DNA from: Streptomyces fulvoviolaceus
GTDB taxonomy: Bacteria > Actinomycetota > Actinomycetes > Streptomycetales > Streptomycetaceae
Length of the DNA stretch: 46,556 nt
NCBI RefSeq assembly: GCF_000718165.1
Contig: NZ_JOEY01000081.1
Location: forward strand, 1-46,556
Direction of reading: 5' to 3'
How positions within the stretch are numbered: the first letter of the stretch is position 1; each line of letters opens with the position of its first letter. The notes beneath the pieces are model-generated. The model had not been told where the DNA came from. It saw only the letters and a program-made list of their open reading frames with translations, and did not search any database. Position numbers and translations under genes: made by a program. Of this stretch, positions 27,427 to 35,961 are shown piece after piece.

Positions 27427-28176
27427 ATGAGCCTGTTCCGCGACGACGGCATCGTGCTGCGCACCCAGAAGCTGGGTGAGGCGGACCGGATCATCACGCT
27501 GCTCACCCGCGGTCACGGACGGGTACGGGCCGTGGCCAGAGGGGTGCGCAGGACCAAGTCCAAGTTCGGCGCCCGCCTCGAACCCTTCTCCCATGTCGAC
27601 GTGCAGTTCTTCTCGCGGGGGAGCGAGCTGGTCGGGCGCGGGCTGCCGCTGTGCACACAGAGCGAGACCATCGCGCCGTACGGTGGCGGGATCGTCGCCG
27701 ACTACGCGCGGTACACCGCCGGGACGGCCATGCTGGAGACCGCCGAGCGGTTCACCGACCACGAGGGCGAGCCGGCGGTGCAGCAGTATCTGCTGCTCGT
27801 CGGCGCCCTGCGGACCCTCGCCCGCGGCGAGCACGCCCCGCACCTCATCCTCGACGCCTTCCTCCTGCGCTCCCTCGCGGTCAACGGCTACGCGCCCAGC
27901 TTCAGCGACTGCGCGAAGTGCGGGATGGACGGGCCGAACCGGTTCTTCTCCGTCGCGGCCGGAGGTTCCGTCTGCGTGGACTGCCGGGTGCCGGGGAGTG
28001 TCGTACCGTCGCCACAGGCCCTGGAACTCCTCGCCGCGCTGCTTACGGGAGACTGGGAGACCGCGGACGCCAGCGAGCCGCGGTATGTGCGGGAGGGGAG
28101 CGGGTTGGTGTCCGCCTATCTGCACTGGCATCTGGAGCGCGGCCTGCGTTCACTTCGGTACGTGGAAAAGTCCTAG
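27427..28176 (+). CDS. recO: DNA repair protein RecO
   Basis: RecF-pathway mediator that loads RecA onto SSB-coated single-stranded DNA. The 249-residue protein has the N-terminal OB fold ([20 protein letters not shown], then [17 protein letters not shown]) and a C-terminal helical domain with a zinc finger, CAKC and CVDC about 20 residues apart (158-186). Followed after 29 bases by uppS, the usual actinobacterial order. Confidence 0.97.
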   Translation: MSLFRDDGIVLRTQKLGEADRIITLLTRGHGRVRAVARGVRRTKSKFGARLEPFSHVDVQFFSRGSELVGRGLPLCTQSETIAPYGGGIVADYARYTAGTAMLETAERFTDHEGEPAVQQYLLLVGALRTLARGEHAPHLILDAFLLRSLAVNGYAPSFSDCAKCGMDGPNRFFSVAAGGSVCVDCRVPGSVVPSPQALELLAALLTGDWETADASEPRYVREGSGLVSAYLHWHLERGLRSLRYVEKS

Positions 28177-28205
28177 CAAGCAAGCACGAGGAGACGAGAA
28201 GCACC

Positions 28206-29042
28206 ATGGTCGTACGCGGGTTCCTGGGGCGTCAGCGCCGCGAGTACAAGGCGCCGGAGCCGCATCCGTCCGGTGCCCGCGCGCCGAAGCTGCCGGGTGA
28301 GCTGGTCCCCGAGCATGTGGCGATCGTCATGGACGGGAACGGCCGTTGGGCGAAGGAGCGCGGGCTGCCGCGCACCGAGGGCCACAAGGTCGGTGCCGAG
28401 CGCGTGCTGGACGTCCTCCAGGGCTCGATCGAGATGGGTGTGCGCAACATCTCCCTCTACGCCTTCTCCACCGAGAACTGGAAGCGCTCGCCGGACGAGG
28501 TGCGCTTCCTCATGAACTTCAACCGGGACTTCATCCGCAAGACCCGCGACACCCTCGACGAGCTCGGTATCCGGGTCCGCTGGGTGGGCCGTATGCCCAA
28601 GCTGTGGAAGTCGGTGGCCAAGGAGCTCCAGGTCGCCCAGGAGCAGACCAAGGACAACGACAAGCTCACCCTGTACTTCTGCATGAACTACGGCGGCCGC
28701 GCCGAGCTCGCGGACGCGGCGCAGGCGCTGGCGGAGGATGTGAAGGCGGGCCGCCTCGATCCGTCGAAGGTCAACGAGAAGACCTTCGCGAAGTACCTGT
28801 ACTACCCGGACATGCCGGACGTGGACCTCTTCCTGCGGCCGAGCGGCGAGCAGCGCACCTCCAACTACCTTCTCTGGCAGAGCGCTTACGCCGAGATGGT
28901 CTTCCAGGATGTGCTGTGGCCGGACTTCGACCGGCGCGACCTGTGGCGCGCGTGCGTGGAATTCGCTTCGCGGGACCGGCGCTTCGGCGGGGCGATTCCC
29001 AATGAGGAGCTGCTGGCCATGGAGGGCCGGACGGAGGACTGA
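28206..29042 (+). CDS. uppS: Isoprenyl transferase (undecaprenyl-PP synthase type)
   Basis: Cis-prenyltransferase that extends farnesyl diphosphate with isopentenyl diphosphate units to make the lipid carrier for cell wall precursors. The 278-residue protein has the phosphate-binding and catalytic block [15 protein letters not shown] (D43), the substrate region [11 protein letters not shown], and the C-terminal block [24 protein letters not shown] lies 11 bases upstream of the ATG. Repeat A2 starts 29 bases after the stop. Confidence 0.96.
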   Translation: MVVRGFLGRQRREYKAPEPHPSGARAPKLPGELVPEHVAIVMDGNGRWAKERGLPRTEGHKVGAERVLDVLQGSIEMGVRNISLYAFSTENWKRSPDEVRFLMNFNRDFIRKTRDTLDELGIRVRWVGRMPKLWKSVAKELQVAQEQTKDNDKLTLYFCMNYGGRAELADAAQALAEDVKAGRLDPSKVNEKTFAKYLYYPDMPDVDLFLRPSGEQRTSNYLLWQSAYAEMVFQDVLWPDFDRRDLWRACVEFASRDRRFGGAIPNEELLAMEGRTED

Positions 29043-29071
29043 CGGTGCGCCGGGGTGCGCGAGAGGGTTTT

Positions 29072-29151
29072 CGCCCCCGCCGCCCCTACCCGTCCCGTCC
29101 TTCTGGGGCTCCGCCCCAGACCCCGCTCCTCAAACGCCGGAGGGGCTGATT
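29072..29151. repeat. Repeat family A, copy 2 (half element)
   Basis: Begins with the full 25-base end sequence (29072-29096) and continues through CTCAAACGCCGGAGGGG, but the second half and the other terminal repeat are missing. It sits between the convergent ends of uppS and zur. The zur stop codon (29132-29130) and its last five codons or so are within it. Confidence 0.85.
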
Positions 29152-29558
29152 TTCGCGGCGCAATCCGCGCAGGTGCCGAAGATCTCCACCGTGTGCGCCA
29201 CGTTCACGTACCCGTGCTCCGCCGCGATCGCGTCCGCCCACTTCTCGACGGCGGGACCTTCCACCTCCACCGCCTTGCCGCACACCCGGCAGACCAGGTG
29301 GTGGTGGTGTTCGCCGGTGGAGCAGCGGCGGTAGACGGACTCGCCGTCGGAGGTGCGGAGGACGTCGACCTCACCGGCGTCGGCGAGGTTCTGGAGCGTG
29401 CGGTAGACCGTGGTCAGTCCGACCGCGTCCCCCTTGTGCTTGAGCATGTCGTGGAGTTCCTGCGCGCTGCGGAACTCGTCGACCTCGTCGAGGGCCGCCG
29501 CCACGGCGGCCCGCTGCCGGGTGGCGCGGCCCTTCACGGGCGGTCCTGCGGTCGTCAC
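29130..29558 (-). CDS. zur: Zinc uptake regulator Zur
   Basis: Fur-family repressor that shuts off zinc uptake when zinc is sufficient. The 142-residue protein has a winged helix (ATRQRAAVAAALDEVDEFRS, VGLTTVYRTLQNLA) and the metal-binding dimerisation half with HHHHLVCRVCGK and the second cysteine pair CADC. Start is taken at GTG 29558 because AGGAGG lies five bases upstream; an ATG at 29606 would add 16 residues. It is the last gene after znuB on the same strand. The C-terminal ISPSGV and the stop are encoded by repeat A2. Confidence 0.96.
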   Translation of the reverse strand: MTTAGPPVKGRATRQRAAVAAALDEVDEFRSAQELHDMLKHKGDAVGLTTVYRTLQNLADAGEVDVLRTSDGESVYRRCSTGEHHHHLVCRVCGKAVEVEGPAVEKWADAIAAEHGYVNVAHTVEIFGTCADCAAKISPSGV

Positions 29559-29630
29559 CGGTTCCTCCTCTTTCGGCTCGCCTGACGTCTGAGCCTGCCG
29601 GGCCATTGTGCCAGCCCGGCCTGTGCCCGG

Positions 29631-30533
29631 TCAGACGCCGACCTTGCCGCCCGCCTCCCGACTGGCCGGAATCGCGCACTCCGTCGGGTCTCCGGCGGGC
29701 TGCGCGGCCGCCGCCGCACGCGCGCGGCGGCGGGCCAGCGGGGTCGCCAGCGCCGTCATGGCGACGAACGCCGCGATGGTCAGCAGCACGATCGTCGCGC
29801 CGGGCGGCACGTCCTGGTAGTACGACGTCACCGTGCCGCCGATCGTCACCGTCACGCCGATGGCCACCGCCACGGCGAAGGTCGCGGCGAAGCTCCGGGT
29901 GAGCTGCTGCGCGGCCGCCACCGGCACGACCATCAGGGCCGACACCAGCAGCAGGCCCACCACGCGCATGGCCACCGTCACCGTCACCGCCGCCGTGATG
30001 GCGGTCAGGAGGTTCAGGGCACGCACCGGGAGGCCCGTGACCCGCGCGAACTCCTCGTCCTGGCTCACCGCGAACAGCTGGCGGCGCAGGCCGATCGTGA
30101 CCAGCACCACGAAGGCCGCGAGCAGGCAGATCGCCGTCACGTCCGACTCGGAGACGGTGGACAGGGAGCCGAAGAGGTACGAGGTCAGGTTGGCGTTGGA
30201 ACCGCCCGGCGCGAGGTTGATGAACATCACGCCGCCGGCCATGCCGCCGTAGAAGAGCATCGCGAGGGCGATGTCGCCGCGGGTGCGGCCGTACCAGCGG
30301 ATCAGCTCCATGGCCACGGCGCCGAGGACGGAGACGAGCGTGGCCATCCACACCGGCGAGGCGTTCAGCAGGAAGCCGAGGCCGACGCCCGTCATCGCCA
30401 CGTGGCCGATGCCGTCGCCCAGCAGGGCCTGGCGGCGCTGGACGAGGTAGATGCCGACGGCGGGGGCGGTGATGCCGACCAGGACGGCGGCGAGCAGGGC
30501 CCGCTGCATGAAGGCGTAGTCGAGGAAGTCCAT
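29631..30533 (-). CDS. znuB: Zinc ABC transporter permease
   Basis: Membrane component of the zinc importer, 300 residues with about eight hydrophobic helices and the conserved family block RRQALLGDGIGHVAMTGVGL near the N-terminus. The C-terminus is Ala/Arg rich and cytoplasmic. Start ATG overlaps the znuC stop by one base (TGATG), so the two are translated together. 72 bases separate its stop from the zur start. Confidence 0.96.
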   Translation of the reverse strand: MDFLDYAFMQRALLAAVLVGITAPAVGIYLVQRRQALLGDGIGHVAMTGVGLGFLLNASPVWMATLVSVLGAVAMELIRWYGRTRGDIALAMLFYGGMAGGVMFINLAPGGSNANLTSYLFGSLSTVSESDVTAICLLAAFVVLVTIGLRRQLFAVSQDEEFARVTGLPVRALNLLTAITAAVTVTVAMRVVGLLLVSALMVVPVAAAQQLTRSFAATFAVAVAIGVTVTIGGTVTSYYQDVPPGATIVLLTIAAFVAMTALATPLARRRARAAAAAQPAGDPTECAIPASREAGGKVGV

Positions 30534-31300
30534 CAGCTCAGCAGTCCCGTCCGGATCGGTTCGGCGTCGTGAGCCGCGTGCGGGTGTACGTGGTCATGGC
30601 CGGGGAGGGCGTGCTGGCCGACCGCCTTCGGGGGCGGACCGTCGTGCAGGACGCAGCCGTCGCGCAGGACGACCGCCCGGTCGATCAGGGGCTCCAGGGG
30701 GCCCAGTTCATGGAGGACCAGGAGCACGGAGATGCCCTGCGCCACCTGCTCCCGCAGGGTCTGCGCCAGCACCTCCTGGCTCGCCAGGTCGACGCCCGCC
30801 ATCGGCTCGTCCATGATCAGCAGCTCCGGCTCGGCGGCGAGCGCGCGGGCGATCAGGACGCGCTGGTGCTGGCCGCCTGAGAGGGCGTTCACGGAGTCCT
30901 TCGCGCGGTCGGCCATCCCGACCAGCTCCAGGGCCCGGCGTACCGCCGCGTGGTCGGCCTTGCGGAGCATGCCGAAGCGGGCGTGGGCGAGGCGGCCGGA
31001 GGAGACGATCTCGGTGACCGTGGCGGGGACGCCGCCCGCGGCGGTGGTGCGCTGCGGGACGTAGCCGACGCGCGCCCAGTCGCGGAACTGCTGCCTGGGG
31101 GTGCCGAAGAGCTCGATCTCGCCGGCGACGGCCGGCACCTGGCCGATGATCGTGCGCACCGCGGTCGACTTGCCGGAGCCGTTGGCGCCGAGCAGCGCGA
31201 CGACCTCACCGTGGTTCACGGTGAGGTCGATGCCGCGCAGGACAGGCCTCGAGCCCAGGTCGGCGCGTACGCCGCGCAGGGAAATGACGGGCTCGGTCAT
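30533..31300 (-). CDS. znuC: Zinc ABC transporter ATPase
   Basis: ATP-binding subunit of the zinc importer, 255 residues. Walker A is GANGSGKST, the signature is LSGGQHQRV, Walker B is LLIMDEP and the switch histidine is in LVLHELG. The C-terminal tail is His rich (GHDHVHPHAAHDAE), which could bind zinc inside the cell. It follows znuA after 19 bases. Confidence 0.96.
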   Translation of the reverse strand: MTEPVISLRGVRADLGSRPVLRGIDLTVNHGEVVALLGANGSGKSTAVRTIIGQVPAVAGEIELFGTPRQQFRDWARVGYVPQRTTAAGGVPATVTEIVSSGRLAHARFGMLRKADHAAVRRALELVGMADRAKDSVNALSGGQHQRVLIARALAAEPELLIMDEPMAGVDLASQEVLAQTLREQVAQGISVLLVLHELGPLEPLIDRAVVLRDGCVLHDGPPPKAVGQHALPGHDHVHPHAAHDAEPIRTGLLS

Positions 31301-31319
31301 GCCGTCCTCCGGTTCTTGC

Positions 31320-32279
31320 TCACTTGGCTCCCAGGGCCGTCTGCAGGGCCTTGAGGTTCGCTTCCTGGACCGAGAAGTAGTCCTTGCCGCGGGACTTGGA
31401 GGTGATGCCCTCGATCGGGTCGAGGACGTCCGTCTTCAGGTTCGCGTCGGAGGCGATGGTCTTCGCGGTCTTGTCGCTGACGAGCGTCTCGTAGAACACG
31501 GTCGTGACGCCGTCGGCCTTCGCCATCTTCTCAAGGTCCTTCACGCGCGCGGCGCTGGGCTCCGACTCGGGGTCGAGGCCGTTGATGGCCTCCTCGGTCA
31601 GGCCGTAGCGCTCGGCGAGGTAGCCGAAGGCGGCGTGGGTGGTGATGAACACCTTGGTCTTGGTGTTCTTCAGGCCGTCCTCGAACTGCGTGTTCAGGGC
31701 GTCGAGCTTCTTCACCAGGGCCGCGGTGTTCTTCTTGTAGTCGGCTGCGTTGTCCGGGTCGGCCTTCTCGAAGGCCTTGCCGACGCCCTCGGCGACCTGG
31801 GCGTAGCGCACCGGGTCGAGCCAGATGTGGGGGTCGAGGCCGGCCAGTTCCTCGTTCGCGTGGTCGTCGTGCTCGGCCGCGTGGCCGCCGACCTCGTTGC
31901 CGTGCTTCTCCAGCGAGGTGAGGGAGGCGGCGTCGATCTTCGTCTTGACCTCGGACTGGGCCACCGCGTCGTCGACGGAGGGCTGGAGGTTCTTGAGGTA
32001 GAGCACCGCGTCGGACTCCTGGAGCGCGGCGGTCTGCTTGGCGCTGATCTCCAGGTCGTGCGGCTCCTGGCCGGGCTGGGTGAGGCTGGTGACGCTCACA
32101 TGGTTCCCGCCGATCTGCTCGGCGAGGAAGGCCATCGGGTAGAACGACGCGACGACGTCGAACTTGTCCGTGTTGGTCGCGGCCGCGCTGTCGGAGGAGC
32201 AGGCGGACAGGGTTCCGAGACCGAGAGCGGTGGCCGCCGCGATCGCGATCTTGGATATGTGCTGTCGTCGTACGTTCAT
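31320..32279 (-). CDS. znuA: Zinc-binding lipoprotein of ABC importer
   Basis: Extracellular zinc-capturing lipoprotein, 319 residues. The signal has the lipobox LSAC (acylated Cys about residue 27). Zinc ligands include the His in GQEPHDLEI, the His/Asp-rich loop (HAAEHDDHANEEL), DPHIWLDP and the later THAAFGYLA. Start is taken at ATG 32279 because the -10-like GAAAAT ends seven bases before it and no Shine-Dalgarno exists, consistent with a leaderless message. First gene of znuA-znuC-znuB-zur. Confidence 0.95.
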   Translation of the reverse strand: MNVRRQHISKIAIAAATALGLGTLSACSSDSAAATNTDKFDVVASFYPMAFLAEQIGGNHVSVTSLTQPGQEPHDLEISAKQTAALQESDAVLYLKNLQPSVDDAVAQSEVKTKIDAASLTSLEKHGNEVGGHAAEHDDHANEELAGLDPHIWLDPVRYAQVAEGVGKAFEKADPDNAADYKKNTAALVKKLDALNTQFEDGLKNTKTKVFITTHAAFGYLAERYGLTEEAINGLDPESEPSAARVKDLEKMAKADGVTTVFYETLVSDKTAKTIASDANLKTDVLDPIEGITSKSRGKDYFSVQEANLKALQTALGAK

Positions 32280-32315
32280 GACAGTCATTTTCAACAATTA
32301 TGGAAACCGTTGTCA
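32279..32315 (-). promoter_or_regulatory. Two Zur-like boxes over znuA promoter
   Basis: Box 1, TGACAGTCATTTTCA (32279-32293), and box 2, TGGAAACCGTTGTCA (32301-32315), are imperfect 7-1-7 inverted repeats resembling the actinobacterial Zur consensus (TGaaAAtcaTTTtCA type). Their centres are 22 bases apart, two turns of DNA. On the minus strand a TTGACA -35 is inside box 2 and a GAAAAT -10, 18 bases later, is inside box 1, so bound Zur would cover both. Confidence 0.75.
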
Positions 32316-32465
32316 ACAAGCCAGGGTAAGAGGGGGGTGAGACCCCGCGGGGCGGGTCCGCAGTCCGAACCGATTTGATTGAGGGGGAGTCCCCGCCGGT
32401 AACCTGAAGCATTCGCTCTGAAGCATCCTCGCTTCGTCGCCCGTCGTCGTAATGAAGAGAGCACC

Positions 32466-33848
32466 GTGGCCGCCGACAAGATCGACACCATCGTCAGCCT
32501 GAGCAAGCGCCGTGGCTTCGTATTCCCCTGCAGTGAGATCTACGGCGGACAGCGCGCCGCCTGGGACTACGGGCCGCTGGGTGTCGAGCTCAAGGAGAAC
32601 CTGAAGCGCCAGTGGTGGCGCTACATGGTGACGTCGCGCGAGGACGTGGTCGGTATCGACTCGTCCGTCATCCTGGCCCCCGAGGTCTGGGTCGCCTCCG
32701 GTCACGTCGCCACCTTCTCCGACCCGCTGACCGAGTGCACCTCCTGCCACAAGCGGTTCCGTGCGGACCACCTGGAGGAGGCTTACGAGGCCAAGCACAA
32801 GCGCCTCCCGGAGAACGGCCTGGCGGACGTCAACTGCCCCAACTGCGGCAACAAGGGTCAGTTCACCGAGCCCAAGCAGTTCTCGGGCCTGCTCTCCACG
32901 CACCTCGGCCCGACGCAGGACACCGGCTCCATCGCCTATCTTCGCCCCGAGACCGCCCAGGGCATCTTCACCAACTTCGCCCAGGTGCAGACCACTTCGC
33001 GCCGCAAGCCGCCGTTCGGCATCGCGCAGATGGGCAAGTCCTTCCGCAACGAGATCACGCCCGGCAACTTCATCTTCCGCACCCGCGAGTTCGAGCAGAT
33101 GGAGATGGAGTTCTTCGTCAAGCCGGGCGAGGACGAGAAGTGGCAGGAGTACTGGATGGAGCAGCGCTGGAACTGGTACACCGGCCTGGGTCTCCGTGAG
33201 GAGAACATGCGCTGGTACGACCACCCGGCGGAGAAGCTCTCCCACTACTCCAAGCGCACCGCCGACATCGAGTACCGCTTCCAGTTCGGCGGCAACGAGT
33301 GGGGCGAGCTGGAGGGTGTCGCCAACCGCACCGACTACGACCTCGGCGCGCACTCCAAGGCCTCCGGCCAGGACCTGTCCTACTTCGACCAGGAGGCCGG
33401 CGAGCGCTGGACTCCGTACGTCATCGAGCCCGCGGCCGGTGTCGGCCGCGCGATGCTCGCCTTCCTGCTCGACGCGTACATCGAGGACGAGGCCCCGAAC
33501 GCCAAGGGCAAGCTGGAGAAGCGCACGGTGCTGCGCCTCGACCACCGCCTCGCCCCGGTGAAGGTGGCCGTCCTGCCGCTGTCCCGCAACCCGGAACTGT
33601 CGCCGAAGGCCAAGGGCCTCGCGACCGCGCTGCGCCAGAACTGGAACATCGAGTTCGACGACGCCGGCGCCATCGGCCGCCGCTACCGCCGCCAGGACGA
33701 GATCGGCACGCCGTACTGCGTGACGGTCGACTTCGACACCCTGGACGACAACGCGGTCACGGTCCGCGAGCGTGACTCGATGAAGCAGGAGCGCATCTCC
33801 CTCGACCAGATCGAGGGGTACCTCGCCGGGCGTCTGCTGGGCGCCTAA
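32466..33848 (+). CDS. glyS: Glycyl-tRNA synthetase, alpha2 type
   Basis: Class II synthetase that charges tRNA-Gly. The 460-residue single-chain form matches the homodimeric type of actinobacteria, archaea and eukaryotes. Visible blocks: [19 protein letters not shown], zinc-finger-like CTSC and CPNC pairs (about 83-125), [32 protein letters not shown] and the C-terminal anticodon domain ([12 protein letters not shown]). Start is GTG 32466 with GAAGAG upstream. Divergent from znuA with 186 bases between. Terminator at 33975-34013. Confidence 0.97.
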   Translation: MAADKIDTIVSLSKRRGFVFPCSEIYGGQRAAWDYGPLGVELKENLKRQWWRYMVTSREDVVGIDSSVILAPEVWVASGHVATFSDPLTECTSCHKRFRADHLEEAYEAKHKRLPENGLADVNCPNCGNKGQFTEPKQFSGLLSTHLGPTQDTGSIAYLRPETAQGIFTNFAQVQTTSRRKPPFGIAQMGKSFRNEITPGNFIFRTREFEQMEMEFFVKPGEDEKWQEYWMEQRWNWYTGLGLREENMRWYDHPAEKLSHYSKRTADIEYRFQFGGNEWGELEGVANRTDYDLGAHSKASGQDLSYFDQEAGERWTPYVIEPAAGVGRAMLAFLLDAYIEDEAPNAKGKLEKRTVLRLDHRLAPVKVAVLPLSRNPELSPKAKGLATALRQNWNIEFDDAGAIGRRYRRQDEIGTPYCVTVDFDTLDDNAVTVRERDSMKQERISLDQIEGYLAGRLLGA

Positions 33849-33891
33849 GCCCTCCGCTGGTTATGCGGTTCGTTTACCGCGGGCCGGTGGG

Positions 33892-33927
33892 GGCTGGTCG
33901 CGCAGTTCCCCGCGCCCCTTCAGGGCG
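33892..33927 (+). repeat. Repeat family B, copy 2
   Basis: Identical to the copy at 4908-4943 over 36 bases, again just after a housekeeping gene (glyS) and just before its terminator hairpin. The preceding bases (GGGCCGGTGG) also resemble those of the other copies. Confidence 0.85.
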
Positions 33928-33974
33928 CTGCCGTACTGCACCGGACTTCGCCGGGTCTGCTTAGATCCGTCCGG

Positions 33975-34013
33975 AACGCCGGGTGGGCCGAAAAGGCCCG
34001 CTCGGCGTTTTTT
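33975..34013 (+). terminator. Intrinsic terminator after glyS
   Basis: AACGCCG (33975-33981) pairs with CGGCGTT (34003-34009) and inside it GGGCC (33985-33989) with GGCCC (33995-33999) around a GAAAA loop. A T-run (34008-34013) follows. This is the best textbook terminator in the window. Confidence 0.92.
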
Positions 34014-34035
34014 GTTGCCCGGGTTTCGTGACAAA

Positions 34036-34071
34036 TGACAGCTGACAGATATTGAAATCTGTCAGCTGTCA
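34036..34071. promoter_or_regulatory. 36-bp operator for AKR-TetR operon
   Basis: TGACAGCTGACAGAT (34036-34050) and its exact reverse complement (34057-34071) are separated by ATTGAA. Each arm contains the half-site TGACAG twice, so two repressor dimers could bind. It ends 22 bases before the aldo/keto reductase start, and a TetR gene follows in the same operon. Confidence 0.8.
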
Positions 34072-34093
34072 TGTCATGGTGAAGGGCATGACG

Positions 34094-35098
34094 ATGCGAA
34101 CCCGAACCCTCGGAACCACCGGCCCCCACGTCTCCGTCCTCGCCCTCGGCTGCATGGGCATGTCCCCGGTGTACGGCGACGCGGACCGCACGGAGTCGAT
34201 CGCGACCGTTCACGCCGCCCTCGACGCGGGTGTGACGCTGCTCGACACCGGCGACTTCTACGGCATGGGCCACAACGAGATCCTGCTCGGCGAAGCCCTG
34301 CGCACGGCCCCCGCGGACCTGCGCGAACGCGCCCTGCTCAGCGTGAAGTTCGGCGCCCTGCGCAGCCCGGACGGCGCCTTCCTCGGTGTCGACGGACGCC
34401 CGGCCGCGGTCCAGAACTTCGCCGCGTACTCCCTCCAGCGCCTCGGCGTCGACCACATCGACGTCTACCGGATCGCCCGGGTCGACCCCGACGTGCCGAT
34501 CGAGGAGACGGTCGGCGCCGTCGCGGAGCTGGTCGAGAAGGGGTACGTCCGTCACATCGGCCTCAGCGAGGCCAGCGCCGCCAACATCCGGCGGGCCGCC
34601 GCCACCGCGCCCATCGCCGACGTACAGCTGGAGTACGCGATCATCACCCGCGACATCGAGCGGGAGATCCTGCCGACCACCCGTGAACTGGGCATCGGCG
34701 TCACGGCGTACGGCGTGCTCTCCCGCGGTCTGATCTCCGGCCACGTCACCCGCGACCACCGGTTCACCCCGGGCGACTTCCGCGCCCACTCGCCCCGCTT
34801 CCAGGGCGACAACCTCCAGCACAACCTGGACCTGGTCGAGGCGCTGCGGAAGATCGCCGAGCAGAAGGGAGTCTCCGTCGCGCAGATCGCCTTCGCCTGG
34901 GCGCTCTCCCGCGGCGAGGACATCGTGCCGCTCGTCGGTGCCCGTACCCGCGAGCGGCTCACCGAGGCGCTGGGCGCGCTGGACGTCACGCTGGACGGGG
35001 CCGACCTGACGGCGATCGAGGAGGCCGTGCCGGCGGACGCCGCCGCGGGCACCCGCTACCCGGCGGCGCAGATGCCGCACCTCGGCACCGAGCAGTGA
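34094..35098 (+). CDS. Aldo/keto reductase
   Basis: NADPH-dependent carbonyl reductase of 334 residues. The barrel shows GCMGMSPVYG, the catalytic Asp and Tyr in LLDTGDFYGMG, the catalytic Lys in LSVKFGAL, and late cofactor residues in VPLVGARTRERLTEAL. The usual catalytic histidine is replaced: the strand reads DVYRIARVDPDVPIEE, as in some subfamilies. Start ATG 34094 is favoured by GAAGGG seven bases upstream; ATG 34088 is an alternative. Operator overlaps its promoter and TetR gene follows after 25 bases. Confidence 0.92.
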   Translation: MRTRTLGTTGPHVSVLALGCMGMSPVYGDADRTESIATVHAALDAGVTLLDTGDFYGMGHNEILLGEALRTAPADLRERALLSVKFGALRSPDGAFLGVDGRPAAVQNFAAYSLQRLGVDHIDVYRIARVDPDVPIEETVGAVAELVEKGYVRHIGLSEASAANIRRAAATAPIADVQLEYAIITRDIEREILPTTRELGIGVTAYGVLSRGLISGHVTRDHRFTPGDFRAHSPRFQGDNLQHNLDLVEALRKIAEQKGVSVAQIAFAWALSRGEDIVPLVGARTRERLTEALGALDVTLDGADLTAIEEAVPADAAAGTRYPAAQMPHLGTEQ

Positions 35099-35123
35099 GC
35101 GCCGGGCCGGGTACGGTCTGATC

Positions 35124-35714
35124 ATGGCACCGACCCCACAGACCCTGACCGCCGAGCGCATCCTCGAAGCCACCGAGGAGGTGCTGCGCCGGCACGGCCC
35201 GGCCAAGGCCACCGTGGTCGACGTGGCCCGCGTGCTCGGGGTCAGCCACGGCAGCGTCTACCGGCACTTCCGGACGAAGGCGGCGCTGCGGGAAGCGGTG
35301 ACGAAGCGGTGGCTGGACCGTACGACGGACACCCTGTCCGGCATCGTCACCGAGGGGGACCGCACCCCGGAGACCCGGGTGCGCGACTGGCTCGCCGCCC
35401 TCTACGCCGCCAAGCGCCACAAGGCGGCCGGCGACCCCGAGCTGTTCGCCACGTACTCGGTCCTCGCGGGCGAGAGCGGCGACGCGGTGCACACCCATCT
35501 CGCCGACCTTCTCGGCCAGTTGACGCGGATCATCCGGGCGGGCGTCGAGGCCGGGGACTTCACCGCCCCCGACCCGGCGACCACCGCCCGCGCCGTCTTC
35601 CAGGCCACGGCCCGCTTCCACGACCCCGGGTACGCCCGGGACTGGGAACTCCCGGGCGCGGAGGAGGAGTTCGAGGCGGTACTGGAGCTCGTGGTGCGGG
35701 GGCTGCGCTCCTAG
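35124..35714 (+). CDS. TetR-family repressor
   Basis: A 196-residue regulator with N-terminal helix-turn-helix (ATVVDVARVLGVSHGSVYRHF, about residues 29-49) and a helical ligand domain. It is the second gene after the aldo/keto reductase, and the 36-bp dyad upstream of that gene is its likely binding site, giving ligand-induced self-control. The stop codon TAG (35712-35714) is part of the CTAG at the left end of the MITE-like element, so the original C-terminus may have been different. Confidence 0.93.
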   Translation: MAPTPQTLTAERILEATEEVLRRHGPAKATVVDVARVLGVSHGSVYRHFRTKAALREAVTKRWLDRTTDTLSGIVTEGDRTPETRVRDWLAALYAAKRHKAAGDPELFATYSVLAGESGDAVHTHLADLLGQLTRIIRAGVEAGDFTAPDPATTARAVFQATARFHDPGYARDWELPGAEEEFEAVLELVVRGLRS

Positions 35715-35961
35715 GGCCTGTCCGGCGGCTCATGCCGGCGTCGCGGGCCCTGGCACGCATATCTGCTGCGTTGTCGTCACTCGCCGACTCCCCCACGCTC
35801 GAACAACCTCGCGCGGGGGGATCTCCATCGCGTCGCCCGCCGCGGCAGCGGCTGATGTCAGCGTCTCCTCCGCCTTGCCGCCGCACGCACCAGACCCCGC
35901 TCGGGTCGCCTGGCGAGCGCCGTGTCCTGCAGCCGGCCTGATCCGCCGGACATGGCCCTAG
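35711..35961. mobile_element. MITE-like element (repeat family C)
   Basis: A non-coding 250-base element flanked by CTAG on both sides (35711-35714 and 35958-35961). The ends are inverted repeats: GGCCTGTCCGGCGG then TCATGCCGGC on the left, and GGCCATGTCCGGCGG then TCAGGCCGGC read from the right. CTAG is a preferred four-base target of IS5-group elements. There is no transposase. A 36-40 base part of the interior is repeated within the gene at 25118. Confidence 0.75.

Noticed and set aside
32298..32465. T-box or glycine riboswitch before glyS
   Set aside because: The 168-base gap has no T-box sequence or glycine aptamer pattern that I can see, and no terminator-antiterminator pair.
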